Source: Streptomyces coeruleorubidus (GTDB lineage: Bacteria > Actinomycetota > Actinomycetes > Streptomycetales > Streptomycetaceae). From it: a DNA stretch of 64,000 nucleotides. The notes beneath the pieces were generated by a model. That model was not told the origin of the DNA, made no database searches, and worked only from the letters and a program-made list of their open reading frames with translations. The translations under genes and the position numbers were made by a program. Positions 42,970 through 51,356 of this stretch are shown here, in pieces (the first letter of the stretch is position 1; every line of letters begins with the position of its first letter). The DNA is taken from the NCBI RefSeq assembly GCF_028885415.1, contig NZ_CP118527.1:3100001-3164000 (forward strand), written 5' to 3'.

Positions 42970-43587
42970 TCAGCCCGCGTACGGCCGCTTCGCCCTGGCC
43001 TCGCGCAACGCCCGGCCCCACCACACCAGTTGGTCCAGCATGGCCTTGGCCGCCGCCTCCGGGCCGGACGCGTCGCGCAGGGTGCCCGCGTCGTCGAAGG
43101 ACGCGCCGGCGTTGTGGAAGGAGACGGTGTCGCGGACCGTCACGGCGTGGAGCTCGGCGAAGACCTGGCGGAGGTGCTCCACGGCACGCAGGCCGCCGGC
43201 CATTCCGCCGTAGGAGACGAGGGCGACGGGCTTGGCCCGCCACTCGCCGAAGTGCCAGTCGACGAGGTTCTTCAGGCCCGCCGGGAAGGAGTGGTTGTAC
43301 TCGGGGGTGAGGACCACGAAGGCGTCCGCGCGGGCCAGTTTCGGGGTGACGCCGGACAGCGCGGCGGTCGCCTCGGGGGTCGGTTCGAAGGACGTCGGCA
43401 GGTCGACGTCGGCGACGTCCACGACCTCGGCGACCAGGTCGTCCCGGTCCCGGAGGCGGTCGAGGAGCCAGCCGGCGACGACCGGTCCGAAGCGGCCGTG
43501 GCGGTTGCTGCCGACGACGAGGGTCACCCGGAGGGGCTCGGTCGCGGACTGGGCGGGGGCGGGTGCGTTCGTAACGGCTGTGTTCAT
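42970..43587 (-). CDS. NADPH-dependent FMN reductase, SoxR-regulon type
   Basis: 205 residues from ATG 43587. Flavodoxin-like fold: VTLVVGSNRHGRFGPVVAGWLL (FMN phosphate loop), DAFVVLTPEYNHSFPAGLKNLVDW (PEYN motif) and PVALVSYGGMAGGLRAVEHL. Reduces FMN or quinone-like compounds with NADPH. A SoxR box overlies its promoter; the S. coelicolor gene SCO2478, a member of the small SoxR regulon responding to redox-active pigments, is from memory the homologue at this position. A divergent surface protein gene lies 270 bp upstream. Confidence 0.9.
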   Translation of the reverse strand: MNTAVTNAPAPAQSATEPLRVTLVVGSNRHGRFGPVVAGWLLDRLRDRDDLVAEVVDVADVDLPTSFEPTPEATAALSGVTPKLARADAFVVLTPEYNHSFPAGLKNLVDWHFGEWRAKPVALVSYGGMAGGLRAVEHLRQVFAELHAVTVRDTVSFHNAGASFDDAGTLRDASGPEAAAKAMLDQLVWWGRALREARAKRPYAG

Positions 43588-43594
43588 GCGGCAC

Positions 43595-43625
43595 AGCCTC
43601 ATACCTCAACCTTTCTTGAGGTCAA
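43595..43625 (-). promoter_or_regulatory. SoxR-box promoter of the FMN reductase
   Basis: ACCTCAA-N6-TTGAGGT (43603-43622) has the dyad and spacing of the E. coli SoxR site. On the minus strand it lies between -35 TTGACC (43625-43620) and -10 GAGGCT (43600-43595), a 19-bp spacer as for MerR-family activation; GTGCCGC then leads to the ATG, so the mRNA is likely leaderless. Confidence 0.88.
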
Positions 43626-43857
43626 GCCCGGCAGGCGCGGCACCCGGGTCACCCGTTCACACGCGCGCTCGGCGCTTTTCCGCCCCGCGCCCGTCGAACG
43701 CCCGTGACCTGCCCAAATGCCCACGAGAGGCGGCCGGTCCACCTCCCCCTGACACCCATTCACCCCAATTCTGACGCCCCATCAGAAAGCGCGGTCGTCC
43801 CGCTGCCCGTTACCTCGGAAGGGCAGGTGCACGAACGAACAGCTCGAAGGAGCACCG

Positions 43858-44379
43858 ATGCGACGTACCGCCCGGCCGCTGACCGGTACCGCGCTCGCCG
43901 TCGCCGCCGCGGCTCTCGCCGCCGCCCCCGCGTACGGCGTGTCCGGCGGTGACGTGGAGGTGTCCCCGTCCTCGGTCGTCCCGGGCGGACAGGTCACGGT
44001 GCGCACGGCGGCCTGCGGCGACGGCGGCACGGCGACGGGCGACGCCAGCGCGGTCGGGGCCGGTTCCCTCAGCCTCGCGCCCGGCCCGCACGAGCAGGAC
44101 GCGACCGGGCGGTTCAGGGTGCCGCCGAGCGCGCAGCCGGGGACGTACGAGATCACGGCGACGTGCACCGGGAGCGGCCGGCACATCACCGGTGACCTGG
44201 TGGTCACGCTGACGTCCGAACAGCGGCGGGTCCATCCCAGAGGGAGTGTGAAGACGGGGGTCGGCGGCGCCCTGGGCCCCGATCCCGTGCAGACCGCGGG
44301 CGGTGTGGCGGCCCTCGCCGTCGCCGCCGCGGGCGGTACCTGGCTCCTGCATCGCCGGGCGAGAGGCGACGGGATCTGA
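43858..44379 (+). CDS. Secreted membrane-anchored surface protein next to a class F sortase
   Basis: 173 residues. Signal peptide (LTGTALAVAAAALAAAPAYG), an Ig-like/beta-rich ectodomain (DVEVSPSSVVPGGQVTVRTAACG, GTYEITATCTG) with two Cys that may pair, and a C-terminal TM helix (GGVAALAVAAAGGTWLL) followed by RRARGDGI. No LPxTG/LAxTG motif is visible; the sequence before the helix is VKTGVGGALGPDP. The class F sortase gene follows after 160 bp, the usual streptomycete pairing. Function unknown. Confidence 0.78.
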   Translation: MRRTARPLTGTALAVAAAALAAAPAYGVSGGDVEVSPSSVVPGGQVTVRTAACGDGGTATGDASAVGAGSLSLAPGPHEQDATGRFRVPPSAQPGTYEITATCTGSGRHITGDLVVTLTSEQRRVHPRGSVKTGVGGALGPDPVQTAGGVAALAVAAAGGTWLLHRRARGDGI

Positions 44380-44539
44380 CGGACACCCTCCGCTGTCCGT
44401 CGCCGGTACCGCAATGTCCCCTCCCCCTCCGGGTCCGACGCCCCTCGCGGCCCGGAGGGGGGCACGGGGCGAACCCCGGGACCAGAGGGGGCCGGGGGCC
44501 GGAACCGGACGGCTGTCGGCGATCAGGAAAGGGTCGGCC

Positions 44540-45226
44540 ATGCGCAGGTTCCCCAGGTACGGCAACGGGGTCGGCAACCCGGCCAACGCCGCCATGGCGG
44601 CCGTCACGGTGTTCGCCCTGTGCTCCGGGGCGTGGCTGCTGCGCAACGGCGCCGAGACGCACGCCCCGCCGCAGCCCTCCGCCGCGCAGGCCCGCGCCGG
44701 GCAGGACGAGCAGGACGGACAGGACGGGCAGGACGGCAGGGCCGGTGAGCGGCCCGCCGCGCCCGCGCTGCCGCCTTCGCCGCCCGACCGCATCCGCATC
44801 CCGGCGATCGGGGTGAACGCGCCGCTGACCGGGCTCGGCCTGACGAGGACCGGTAGTCTCGACGCACCGCCGGCCGCGCGCAAGAACCTCGCCGGCTGGT
44901 ACCAGTCCGGCACCACGCCCGGCGAGCGGGGCACCGCGATCGTCGCCGGCCACGTCGACAACGCCGACGGCCCGGCCGTCTTCTACCGCCTCGGCTCCCT
45001 GGCCAAGGGCCGCACGATCGAGGTGGACCGGCGGGACGGCAGCGTCGCGGTGTTCACCGTGGACGCCGTCGAGATGTACGCGGCGAAGGACTTCCCCGAC
45101 GAGAAGGTCTACGGCGCCGCCCGCCGCCCCGAACTGCGGGTCATCACCTGCGGCGGCGGCTACTCACGCGGCTCCGGTTACCAGGGGAACGTCGTGGTCT
45201 TCGCGCATCTGACCGGCAGCCGGTGA
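44540..45226 (+). CDS. Class F sortase
   Basis: 228 residues from ATG 44540 (AGGAAAGGG upstream). An N-terminal TM helix (AAMAAVTVFALCSGAWLL), an acidic DGQDGQDG-type linker, then the sortase barrel: RIRIPAIGVNAPLTGLGL, catalytic His138 in VAGHVDNADG, Cys204 in RVITCGG, and an Arg in YSRGSGY or the following strand. Class F sortases of actinobacteria cleave substrates at sorting signals, but natural substrates are poorly known. Its last 63 bp are overlapped on the other strand by the HxlR gene. Confidence 0.85.
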   Translation: MRRFPRYGNGVGNPANAAMAAVTVFALCSGAWLLRNGAETHAPPQPSAAQARAGQDEQDGQDGQDGRAGERPAAPALPPSPPDRIRIPAIGVNAPLTGLGLTRTGSLDAPPAARKNLAGWYQSGTTPGERGTAIVAGHVDNADGPAVFYRLGSLAKGRTIEVDRRDGSVAVFTVDAVEMYAAKDFPDEKVYGAARRPELRVITCGGGYSRGSGYQGNVVVFAHLTGSR

Positions 45227-45556
45227 CCCTCCCAGGACGTTGGCCCTCCCCCAGGCCCCCAGCGGTTCCAGTGCCTCGTTCAGGGAGACGCCCCGGGGTG
45301 TCAGCGAGTACTCCACGCGCGGCGGCACCTCGTCGTACGCCTCGCGGTGCACCAGCCCGTCGGCCTCCATCTCCCGCAGGTGCGAGGCCAGCACCTTCTC
45401 GGTGATCCCCGGCAGCTCGCGGCGCAGCTCGCCGAAGCGGCAGGGCCGCTCGTTCAGTGCCCAGAGGATCAGCACCTTCCACTTGCCGCCGATCACGTCC
45501 ATCGCCGCGTCGATCCCGCACACGTACGCCCCCGGCCGCCGCCCCGTCGTCCCCAT
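45164..45556 (-). CDS. HxlR-family redox/electrophile-responsive regulator
   Basis: 130 residues from ATG 45556. Winged helix with the HxlR signature CGIDAAMDVIGGKWKVLILWAL, then RFGELRRELPGITEKVLASHLREME and a C-terminal helix. The N-terminal Cys of YVCGID matches the sensing Cys in HypR-type members. Divergent from an imine-reductase-like gene with the palindrome AAGTACGTACTT between them, so probably its repressor. The coding region ends inside the 3' end of the sortase gene (63-bp antiparallel overlap). Confidence 0.87.
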   Translation of the reverse strand: MGTTGRRPGAYVCGIDAAMDVIGGKWKVLILWALNERPCRFGELRRELPGITEKVLASHLREMEADGLVHREAYDEVPPRVEYSLTPRGVSLNEALEPLGAWGRANVLGGSPAAGQMREDHDVPLVTGAA

Positions 45557-45614
45557 GCCCGAGCCCTCCCCTTCTCCTGCCTGGACCCTTCCCCCGGGGT
45601 AACCACCCACTTCG

Positions 45615-45626
45615 AAGTACGTACTT
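45615..45626. promoter_or_regulatory. HxlR-type operator AAGTACGTACTT
   Basis: Perfect 12-bp palindrome between the divergent HxlR and imine-reductase-like genes. HxlR proteins commonly recognise GTAC/ACTT-containing dyads; the position fits control of both genes. Confidence 0.6.
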
Positions 45627-45660
45627 GAGCAGGCGCTCCCCTCGGACGAGCCTAAACGCC

Positions 45661-46563
45661 ATGACTGACAACGCAGTTGCCTCCCGCACCCCTCTCACCC
45701 TCCTCGGCACCGGCGACATGGGCACCGCCCTGGCCCGCGCCTGGCTCGCCGCCGGACACCCGGTGACCGTCTGGAACCGCACTCCCTCCCGCGCCGAGCC
45801 CCTCGCCGCCGAGGGCGCCACCGTCGCCCCTACCGCCGCCGAGGCGGTGGCCGCGAACCGGCTCGTGGTCGCCTGCCTGCTCGACGACGCCTCCGTGGGC
45901 GAGGCCCTCGACGGGGCCGATCTCGCGGGGCGGGACCTGGTGAACCTCACCACGGGCAGCCCCGGCGAGGGCCGCAGCCGCGCCGCCTGGGCCGCAGCGC
46001 GCGGCGCCCGCTTCCTGGACGCCGGGATCATGGCCGTCCCACCGATGATCGGGGTCCCGGAGTCCGGCGGGTACGTCTTCTACAGCGGCTCCTCCGAGCT
46101 GTTCGAGGAGCACCGGGACACCCTCGCCGTCCCGGCCGGCACCCGCTACGTCGGGGCCGACCCGGGCTTCGCCGCGCTGCACGACGTGGCACTGCTCAGC
46201 GCGATGAACGGCATGTTCGCGGGTATCACGCACGCCTTCGCGCTGATCCGCCCGGAGGACATCGCCCCGAAGGACTTCGCGCCGCTGCTCGTGGACTGGC
46301 TGACCGCGATGGCCCCGGCCGTGCACCAGACCGCCGACCAGCTGGAGAGCGGCGACTACGCCAGGAACGTCGTCTCCAACCTCGCCATGCAGGTCGCGGG
46401 CAACGACACGCTGCTGCGCACGGCCGAGGAGCAGCGGGTGAGCCCGCAGCTGCTGACGCCGTACATGGCGCTGATGGAGCGGCGCCTCGCCCAGGGGCGC
46501 GGGGAGGAGGACGGCACGGGGATCATCGAGCTGCTGGACCTGCGGGCGGGGGCGTCCTCCTAG
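45661..46563 (+). CDS. NADPH-dependent imine-reductase-like oxidoreductase
   Basis: 300 residues from ATG 45661. N-terminal Rossmann TLLGTGDMGTALARAWLAAGH with VWNRTPSRAEPL (NADP preference: N-R-T), then DAGIMAVPPMIGVPESGGYVFYSG, a pattern of imine reductases/6PGDH-like IREDs, and the helix FAALHDVALLSAMNGMFAGITHAFAL carrying the catalytic residue of the group (Asp or Tyr; here HD). Reduces cyclic imines or related carbonyls. Under the HxlR palindrome. Its stop codon lies in a 16-bp palindrome shared with the convergent permease. Confidence 0.82.
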   Translation: MTDNAVASRTPLTLLGTGDMGTALARAWLAAGHPVTVWNRTPSRAEPLAAEGATVAPTAAEAVAANRLVVACLLDDASVGEALDGADLAGRDLVNLTTGSPGEGRSRAAWAAARGARFLDAGIMAVPPMIGVPESGGYVFYSGSSELFEEHRDTLAVPAGTRYVGADPGFAALHDVALLSAMNGMFAGITHAFALIRPEDIAPKDFAPLLVDWLTAMAPAVHQTADQLESGDYARNVVSNLAMQVAGNDTLLRTAEEQRVSPQLLTPYMALMERRLAQGRGEEDGTGIIELLDLRAGASS

Positions 46564-46576
46564 TGCCGCGGCACTA
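46561..46576. terminator. 16-bp palindrome containing both convergent stop codons
   Basis: TAGTGCCGCGGCACTA is perfectly self-complementary: its first TAG stops the imine-reductase-like gene and its last three bases, read on the other strand, stop the TauE/SafE gene. As RNA it gives an 8-bp fold-back without loop, so terminator function is only possible. Confidence 0.5.
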
Positions 46577-47356
46577 GGCCAGCCACTGCTCGTACGCCAT
46601 GTTCCCCACCAGGGCGAACACCACCGTCAGCAGCACGACGCGCACGAAGCCGCTGCCCTTCTTCAGGGCGGTGTGGGCGCCCAGGGTGCCGCCCGCCAGG
46701 TTGAACACGGCCATCAGGGCGGCCAGTTTCCACAGGACCGCACCCTGCCAGGCGAACGTGGCGAGGGCGCCCGCGTTGGTACAGCAGTTGACGATCTTGG
46801 CGGTGGCGGAGGCGGTGACGAGGTCGAGGTGGAGCACGGCGGTGAGGGCCAGGACCAGGAAGGTGCCGGTGCCAGGGCCGATGAGACCGTCGTAGAAGCC
46901 GATGCCGAGGCCCGCCAGGCCGATCGCCGCGAGGATCCGGCGCCGGGTGGCCGGACCGGTCGCGGGGGCCGTGCCGAAGGCGGGCCGCAGGATCACGAAG
47001 GCGGCGACCCCGAGCAGCACCACCATGATCACCGGCTTGAGGACGTCGGTGCTCATCCCGGCCGCGAAGAAGGCCCCGGCGGACGATCCGGCGAGCGCGG
47101 CCAGCCCGATGCGCACCGCCGTGCGGACATCCACCGGGGCCTTGCGGGCGTACGTCACGGCCGCGCCCGCCGTACCCACGATGGCGACCGCCTTGTTGGT
47201 GCCCAGGGCGTGCGCGGCGGGCGTGTGCGACGGCAGGCCGAGCAGCAGCACCGGCAGCAGCAGGAGCCCGCCGCCGCCGACCACGGCGTCGATCCACCCG
47301 GCCGCGAGAGCCGCGACGCAGAGCAGGGCGATCATGGTCAGCGATATGTCGGGCAT
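46574..47356 (-). CDS. TauE/SafE (TSUP) family membrane permease
   Basis: 260 residues from ATG 47356. Two pseudo-repeat halves: AGWIDAVVGGGGLLLLPVLLLG and GFYDGLIGPGTGTFLVLALT, the classic TSUP repeat; about eight TM helices. Exports or imports sulfur-containing or organic anions. TAGGGT (47364-47369 minus) is 7 nt from the ATG, leaderless type. Upstream it is divergent from the nirB operon; downstream convergent with the imine-reductase-like gene. Not closely similar to the TSUP at 8403. Confidence 0.88.
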   Translation of the reverse strand: MPDISLTMIALLCVAALAAGWIDAVVGGGGLLLLPVLLLGLPSHTPAAHALGTNKAVAIVGTAGAAVTYARKAPVDVRTAVRIGLAALAGSSAGAFFAAGMSTDVLKPVIMVVLLGVAAFVILRPAFGTAPATGPATRRRILAAIGLAGLGIGFYDGLIGPGTGTFLVLALTAVLHLDLVTASATAKIVNCCTNAGALATFAWQGAVLWKLAALMAVFNLAGGTLGAHTALKKGSGFVRVVLLTVVFALVGNMAYEQWLA

Positions 47357-47470
47357 GATCGGGACCCTATGCGACGGCCGTGCGACGGCCGTGCGAAGCT
47401 GCCCTCACAGCCCGCCGTCACCGCACTCCGGGAACCCTCACACCCACCCCCGGCCCCCGCTGAGGGCAGC

Positions 47471-47508
47471 GTTCCCCGTGGGAAACAGTCGTGATGCTGC
47501 CGGGTAAC
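47471..47508 (+). promoter_or_regulatory. GlnR-like box of the nitrite reductase operon
   Basis: GTTCC-N6-GAAAC-N6-GATGC-N6-GTAAC at 11-bp spacing fits the GlnR a-b repeat pattern well (GAAAC and GTAAC exact). It ends 23 nt before the ATG; CACGCT (47519-47524) follows 7 nt from the start, the same layout as nasA. Confidence 0.75.
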
Positions 47509-47531
47509 ACCGGCACCGCACGCTCAAGGAC

Positions 47532-48749
47532 ATGACCTCGAATGAGCGTGTGGTGGTGATCGGCACCGGCCTCGCGGGCGTACGGCTCGCCCGGCGGCTC
47601 GGTGAGCTCGGCACGCCCGCGTTGCTGATCGGCGAGGAGGAGCACCGGCCCTACAACCGGGTGCTGCTCGCCGAGGTGCTGGCCGGACGCTACAGCCCCG
47701 AGGTGATCGCCCTGCCGGCACCCGCGCAGGCCACGCGCGGCCGGGTCGTCGGCATCGACCGCGACGGGCGCACCGTCGAGTGCGCCGACGGCACGGTGAT
47801 CGCATACGACCGGCTCGTCCTCGCCACCGGATCCAACCCCGTCCTGCCGCCCCTGCGCGGCCTGTTCACCCCCGACCACGTGCTGCCGGAGGGCGTCCAC
47901 GCCTTCCGGACCATGGACGACTGCCTGGGCCTGTCCAAGGCGGTTCGGCCGGGGGCGCGGGCGGTCGTCATCGGCGGCGGGCTCCTCGGGGTCTCCGCGG
48001 CCCGGGCGCTCGCCCTGCGCGGCGCCCAGGTCGTCCTCGCCCAGCAGTCCGAGCGGCTGATGGAGCGCCAGCTCGACCCGGCCGCCTCCAAGCTCGTCAA
48101 GCGGCACCTGACCGACCTGGGCGTCGAGGTGCACACCGAGTGCCGCGTACGGGACGTGCGCTGCGTCGGCGGCGCCGTCCGCTCCGTGGAGATGGCCGAC
48201 GGGTACGCGCTCGACGCCGACCTCGTCGTCGTGGCCTGCGGTGTCCGCCCCCGGGTGGGTCTCGCGCAGGCCGCCGGCCTCGACGTCCGCAAGGGCGTCG
48301 TCGTCGACGACGAGCTGCGCACCTCCGACCCGTACATCCACGCCATCGGCGACTGCGCCCAGCACGACGGCGTCCTCTACGGCCTCGCCACTCCCGCACT
48401 CGAACAGGCCGACGCGCTCGCGGAGCTGCTCGCCGGCGACGCGGACGCCCGCTACACCGGCACCCGCTCCCTGACGCGGCTCACGCTGAACGGGCACGAC
48501 AGCCCCTTCGACCTCGCCGCGTTCGGCGAGACCGAGGCGCTCCCGGGCGACGACGTCGTCCAGCTCGCCGACGCCACCCGCGGCACCTACCGCAAGGTCG
48601 TCGTCCGCGACGACCGCCTGGTCGGCGGGGTTCTCGTCGGCGAACTCGGCACCGTCGGCGCGCTCGCCCGCGCCTGGGAGGGAGCAGAGCCGCTCCCCTC
48701 CGACGGCGGCCCGCTGCTCCACCTGCTTACCAACGATGGAGGCTCCTGA
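47532..48749 (+). CDS. NAD(P)/FAD oxidoreductase of the nitrite reductase operon (NirB N-terminal-like)
   Basis: 405 residues. FAD motif VVVIGTGLAGVRLARRLGELG, NAD motif AVVIGGGLLGVSAARALALRG and C-terminal FAD motif SDPYIHAIGDCAQHDG; it matches the N-terminal diaphorase half of NirB but lacks the siroheme and [2Fe-2S] parts. First gene of the operon: its stop is directly followed by the ATG of nirB (48747-48752). Probably passes electrons from NAD(P)H in nitrite reduction or serves as a second diaphorase. Controlled by the GlnR-like box. Start codon fixed by the promoter layout. Confidence 0.87.
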   Translation: MTSNERVVVIGTGLAGVRLARRLGELGTPALLIGEEEHRPYNRVLLAEVLAGRYSPEVIALPAPAQATRGRVVGIDRDGRTVECADGTVIAYDRLVLATGSNPVLPPLRGLFTPDHVLPEGVHAFRTMDDCLGLSKAVRPGARAVVIGGGLLGVSAARALALRGAQVVLAQQSERLMERQLDPAASKLVKRHLTDLGVEVHTECRVRDVRCVGGAVRSVEMADGYALDADLVVVACGVRPRVGLAQAAGLDVRKGVVVDDELRTSDPYIHAIGDCAQHDGVLYGLATPALEQADALAELLAGDADARYTGTRSLTRLTLNGHDSPFDLAAFGETEALPGDDVVQLADATRGTYRKVVVRDDRLVGGVLVGELGTVGALARAWEGAEPLPSDGGPLLHLLTNDGGS

Positions 48750-51356
48750 ATGTCCGCCAGCCTGGGGGCCACCCCCACGATCGTGCTCGTCGGCCACGGC
48801 ATGGTCGGCCAGCGCTTCCTCGAAGCGCTCGCCGAGCGCGGCCTGACCGCCACGCACCGCGTGGTCGTGCTCTGCGAGGAGCCGCGCCCGGCCTACGACC
48901 GCGTCCAGCTCACCTCGTACTTCTCGGGCAAGACGCCCGAGGACCTGTCCATGACGGACCTGCGGTTCATCGAGGACCACGGCATCGAGCTGCGCGTCGG
49001 CGACCCGGCGGAGACGATCGACCGCGAGGCGCGCAGGGTGACCGCCCGCTCCGGTCTCGTCGTCGACTACGACGTGCTCGTCCTGGCCACCGGCTCGTAC
49101 CCGTTCGTGCCGCCGGTGCCGGGCAAGGACGCCGAGGGCTGCTTCGTCTACCGCACGATCGAGGACCTGCTCGCGATCGAGGAGTACGCCAAGAAGGCGA
49201 CCACGGGTGCCGTGGTCGGCGGCGGTCTGCTCGGTCTTGAGGCGGCCGGTGCCCTCAAGGGCCTCGGACTCACCTCCCACATCGTGGAGTTCGCGCCCCG
49301 TCTGATGCCCGTCCAGGTCGACGAGGGCGGCGGCGCGGCCCTGCTGCGCACCATCGAGGAGATGGGCCTGAGCGTCCACACGGGCGTCGGCACGCAGGAG
49401 ATCGTCGTCGGCGAGGACGGCGCCGTGACCGGCATGAAGCTGTCCGACGGTTCCGAACTGGCCACCGACCTGGTGGTGTTCTCCGCCGGTGTCCGCCCCC
49501 GCGACCAGCTGGCCCGCGACTGCGGCCTGACGGTCGGCGAGCGCGGCGGCATCACGGTCGACGAGCAGTGCCGCACGGTGAACGACCCGCACGTGTTCGC
49601 GATCGGCGAGTGCGCGCTGGCCGCCGACGGCCGGGTGTACGGCCTGGTCGCCCCCGGCTACGAGCAGGCCGAGACCGCCGCCGCGACGATCGCCGCGGAC
49701 GAGGCCGCCTTCACCGGGGCCGACCTGTCCACCAAGCTGAAGCTGCTCGGCGTGGACGTGGCGTCCTTCGGTGACGCGCACGGCACCGCCGAGGACTGCC
49801 TGGACGTCGTCTACTCCGACTCCCGCGCGGGCCTGTACAAGAAGCTGGTCATCGGCCGCGACGGCACGCTGCTCGGCGGCATCCTGGTCGGCGACGCGGA
49901 GGCGTACGGCACGCTGAAGGCGTTCACCGGCTCGGTCCCGCCGGTCTCGCCCGAGTCGCTGGTGCTGCCGGCCGGTGCCGGAGCGCCCGCCCAGCTCGGC
50001 CCGACCGCGCTGCCGGACGACGCGATCATCTGCTCGTGCAACAACGTCCGCAAGGGCACGATCCGCGGCGCGGTCACCGAGCACAACTGCACCACCGTGC
50101 CCGAGGTGAAGAAGTGCACCAAGGCCGGTACGACGTGCGGCAGCTGCGTCAAGGTCCTCGGCCAGCTCGTCAACGCCGAGCTGGAGGCCGGCGGCATCGA
50201 GGTCGACAAGGGCCTGTGCGGCTGCTTCTCGCAGACCCGCGAGGAGCTGTACGAGATCGTCCTCGCCCTGCGCATCAACAGCTACCAGGACCTGCTGGAC
50301 CGCCACGGCCGCGAGGAGGCCAGGGGCGGTGACGGCTGCGAGATCTGCAAGCCCGCGGTCGCCTCGATCATCGCCTCCCTCGCCCCGGCGATCGGCGCGA
50401 GCGGCTACGTCCTGGACGGTGAGCAGGCCGCCCTCCAGGACACCAACGACCACTTCCTGGCCAACCTCCAGAAGAACGGCTCGTACTCGGTCGTCCCGCG
50501 CATCCCCGGCGGTGAGATCGCCCCGGAGAAGCTGATCGTGATCGGCGAGATCGCCCGCGACTTCGGCCTCTACACGAAGATCACCGGTGGCCAGCGGATC
50601 GACATGTTCGGCGCCCGCGTCGAACAACTGCCGCTGATCTGGGCCCGCCTGGTCGACGCCGGCTTCGAGTCCGGCCACGCCTACGGCAAGTCGCTGCGCA
50701 CGGTGAAGTCCTGCGTCGGCCAGACCTGGTGCCGCTACGGCGTCCAGGACTCCGTCCGCATGGCGATCGACCTGGAGCTGCGCTACCGGGGGCTCAGGTC
50801 GCCCCACAAGCTGAAGTCGGCCGTCTCCGGCTGCCAGCGCGAGTGCGCCGAGGCCCAGTCGAAGGACTTCGGCGTGATCGCCACCGCCAACGGCTGGAAC
50901 CTGTACGTCGGCGGCAACGGCGGCGCCACGCCGCGCCACGCGGACCTGCTCGCGCAGGACCTGTCGGACGCCGAACTGGTCCGTCTGATCGACCGGTTCC
51001 TGATGTTCTACATCCGTACGGCCGACCGGCTGGAGCGCACCTCGACCTGGCTGGAGCGGATCCCGGGCGGCCTGGACCACGTGCGGGACGTCGTCGTCCA
51101 CGACTCGCTCGGCATCTGCGACGAGCTGGAGAAGCTGATGCAGGCGCACGTCGCGCACTACCGCGACGAATGGGCGGAGACCATCAACGACCCCGAGAAG
51201 CTGGCCCGGTTCGTGTCCTTCGTGAACGCCCCGGACACCCCTGACCCGGTCGTCGCCTTCGTGCCCGAGCGCGACCAGATGAAGCCCGACCTGCCGCTGC
51301 TGTCCATCGGCATGCGACCCGCCGAAGACGTACTGGAAGGAAGCGCCCAGCGATGA
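48750..51356 (+). CDS. nirB: Assimilatory nitrite reductase [NAD(P)H], large subunit
   Basis: 868 residues, full length for NirB. FAD/NAD diaphorase domain (IVLVGHGMVGQRFLEALAERG; AVVGGGLLGLEAAGAL), BFD-like [2Fe-2S] domain with Cys428 and Cys430 in CSCNNV and two more Cys in TTCGSC, then the siroheme/[4Fe-4S] domain with ligands Cys655, Cys661, Cys695 and Cys699 (SCVGQTWC, GCQRECAEAQ). Reduces nitrite to ammonium with six electrons from NAD(P)H in the cytoplasm. Starts at once after the preceding FAD gene and overlaps nirD by ATGA. Confidence 0.96.
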   Translation: MSASLGATPTIVLVGHGMVGQRFLEALAERGLTATHRVVVLCEEPRPAYDRVQLTSYFSGKTPEDLSMTDLRFIEDHGIELRVGDPAETIDREARRVTARSGLVVDYDVLVLATGSYPFVPPVPGKDAEGCFVYRTIEDLLAIEEYAKKATTGAVVGGGLLGLEAAGALKGLGLTSHIVEFAPRLMPVQVDEGGGAALLRTIEEMGLSVHTGVGTQEIVVGEDGAVTGMKLSDGSELATDLVVFSAGVRPRDQLARDCGLTVGERGGITVDEQCRTVNDPHVFAIGECALAADGRVYGLVAPGYEQAETAAATIAADEAAFTGADLSTKLKLLGVDVASFGDAHGTAEDCLDVVYSDSRAGLYKKLVIGRDGTLLGGILVGDAEAYGTLKAFTGSVPPVSPESLVLPAGAGAPAQLGPTALPDDAIICSCNNVRKGTIRGAVTEHNCTTVPEVKKCTKAGTTCGSCVKVLGQLVNAELEAGGIEVDKGLCGCFSQTREELYEIVLALRINSYQDLLDRHGREEARGGDGCEICKPAVASIIASLAPAIGASGYVLDGEQAALQDTNDHFLANLQKNGSYSVVPRIPGGEIAPEKLIVIGEIARDFGLYTKITGGQRIDMFGARVEQLPLIWARLVDAGFESGHAYGKSLRTVKSCVGQTWCRYGVQDSVRMAIDLELRYRGLRSPHKLKSAVSGCQRECAEAQSKDFGVIATANGWNLYVGGNGGATPRHADLLAQDLSDAELVRLIDRFLMFYIRTADRLERTSTWLERIPGGLDHVRDVVVHDSLGICDELEKLMQAHVAHYRDEWAETINDPEKLARFVSFVNAPDTPDPVVAFVPERDQMKPDLPLLSIGMRPAEDVLEGSAQR

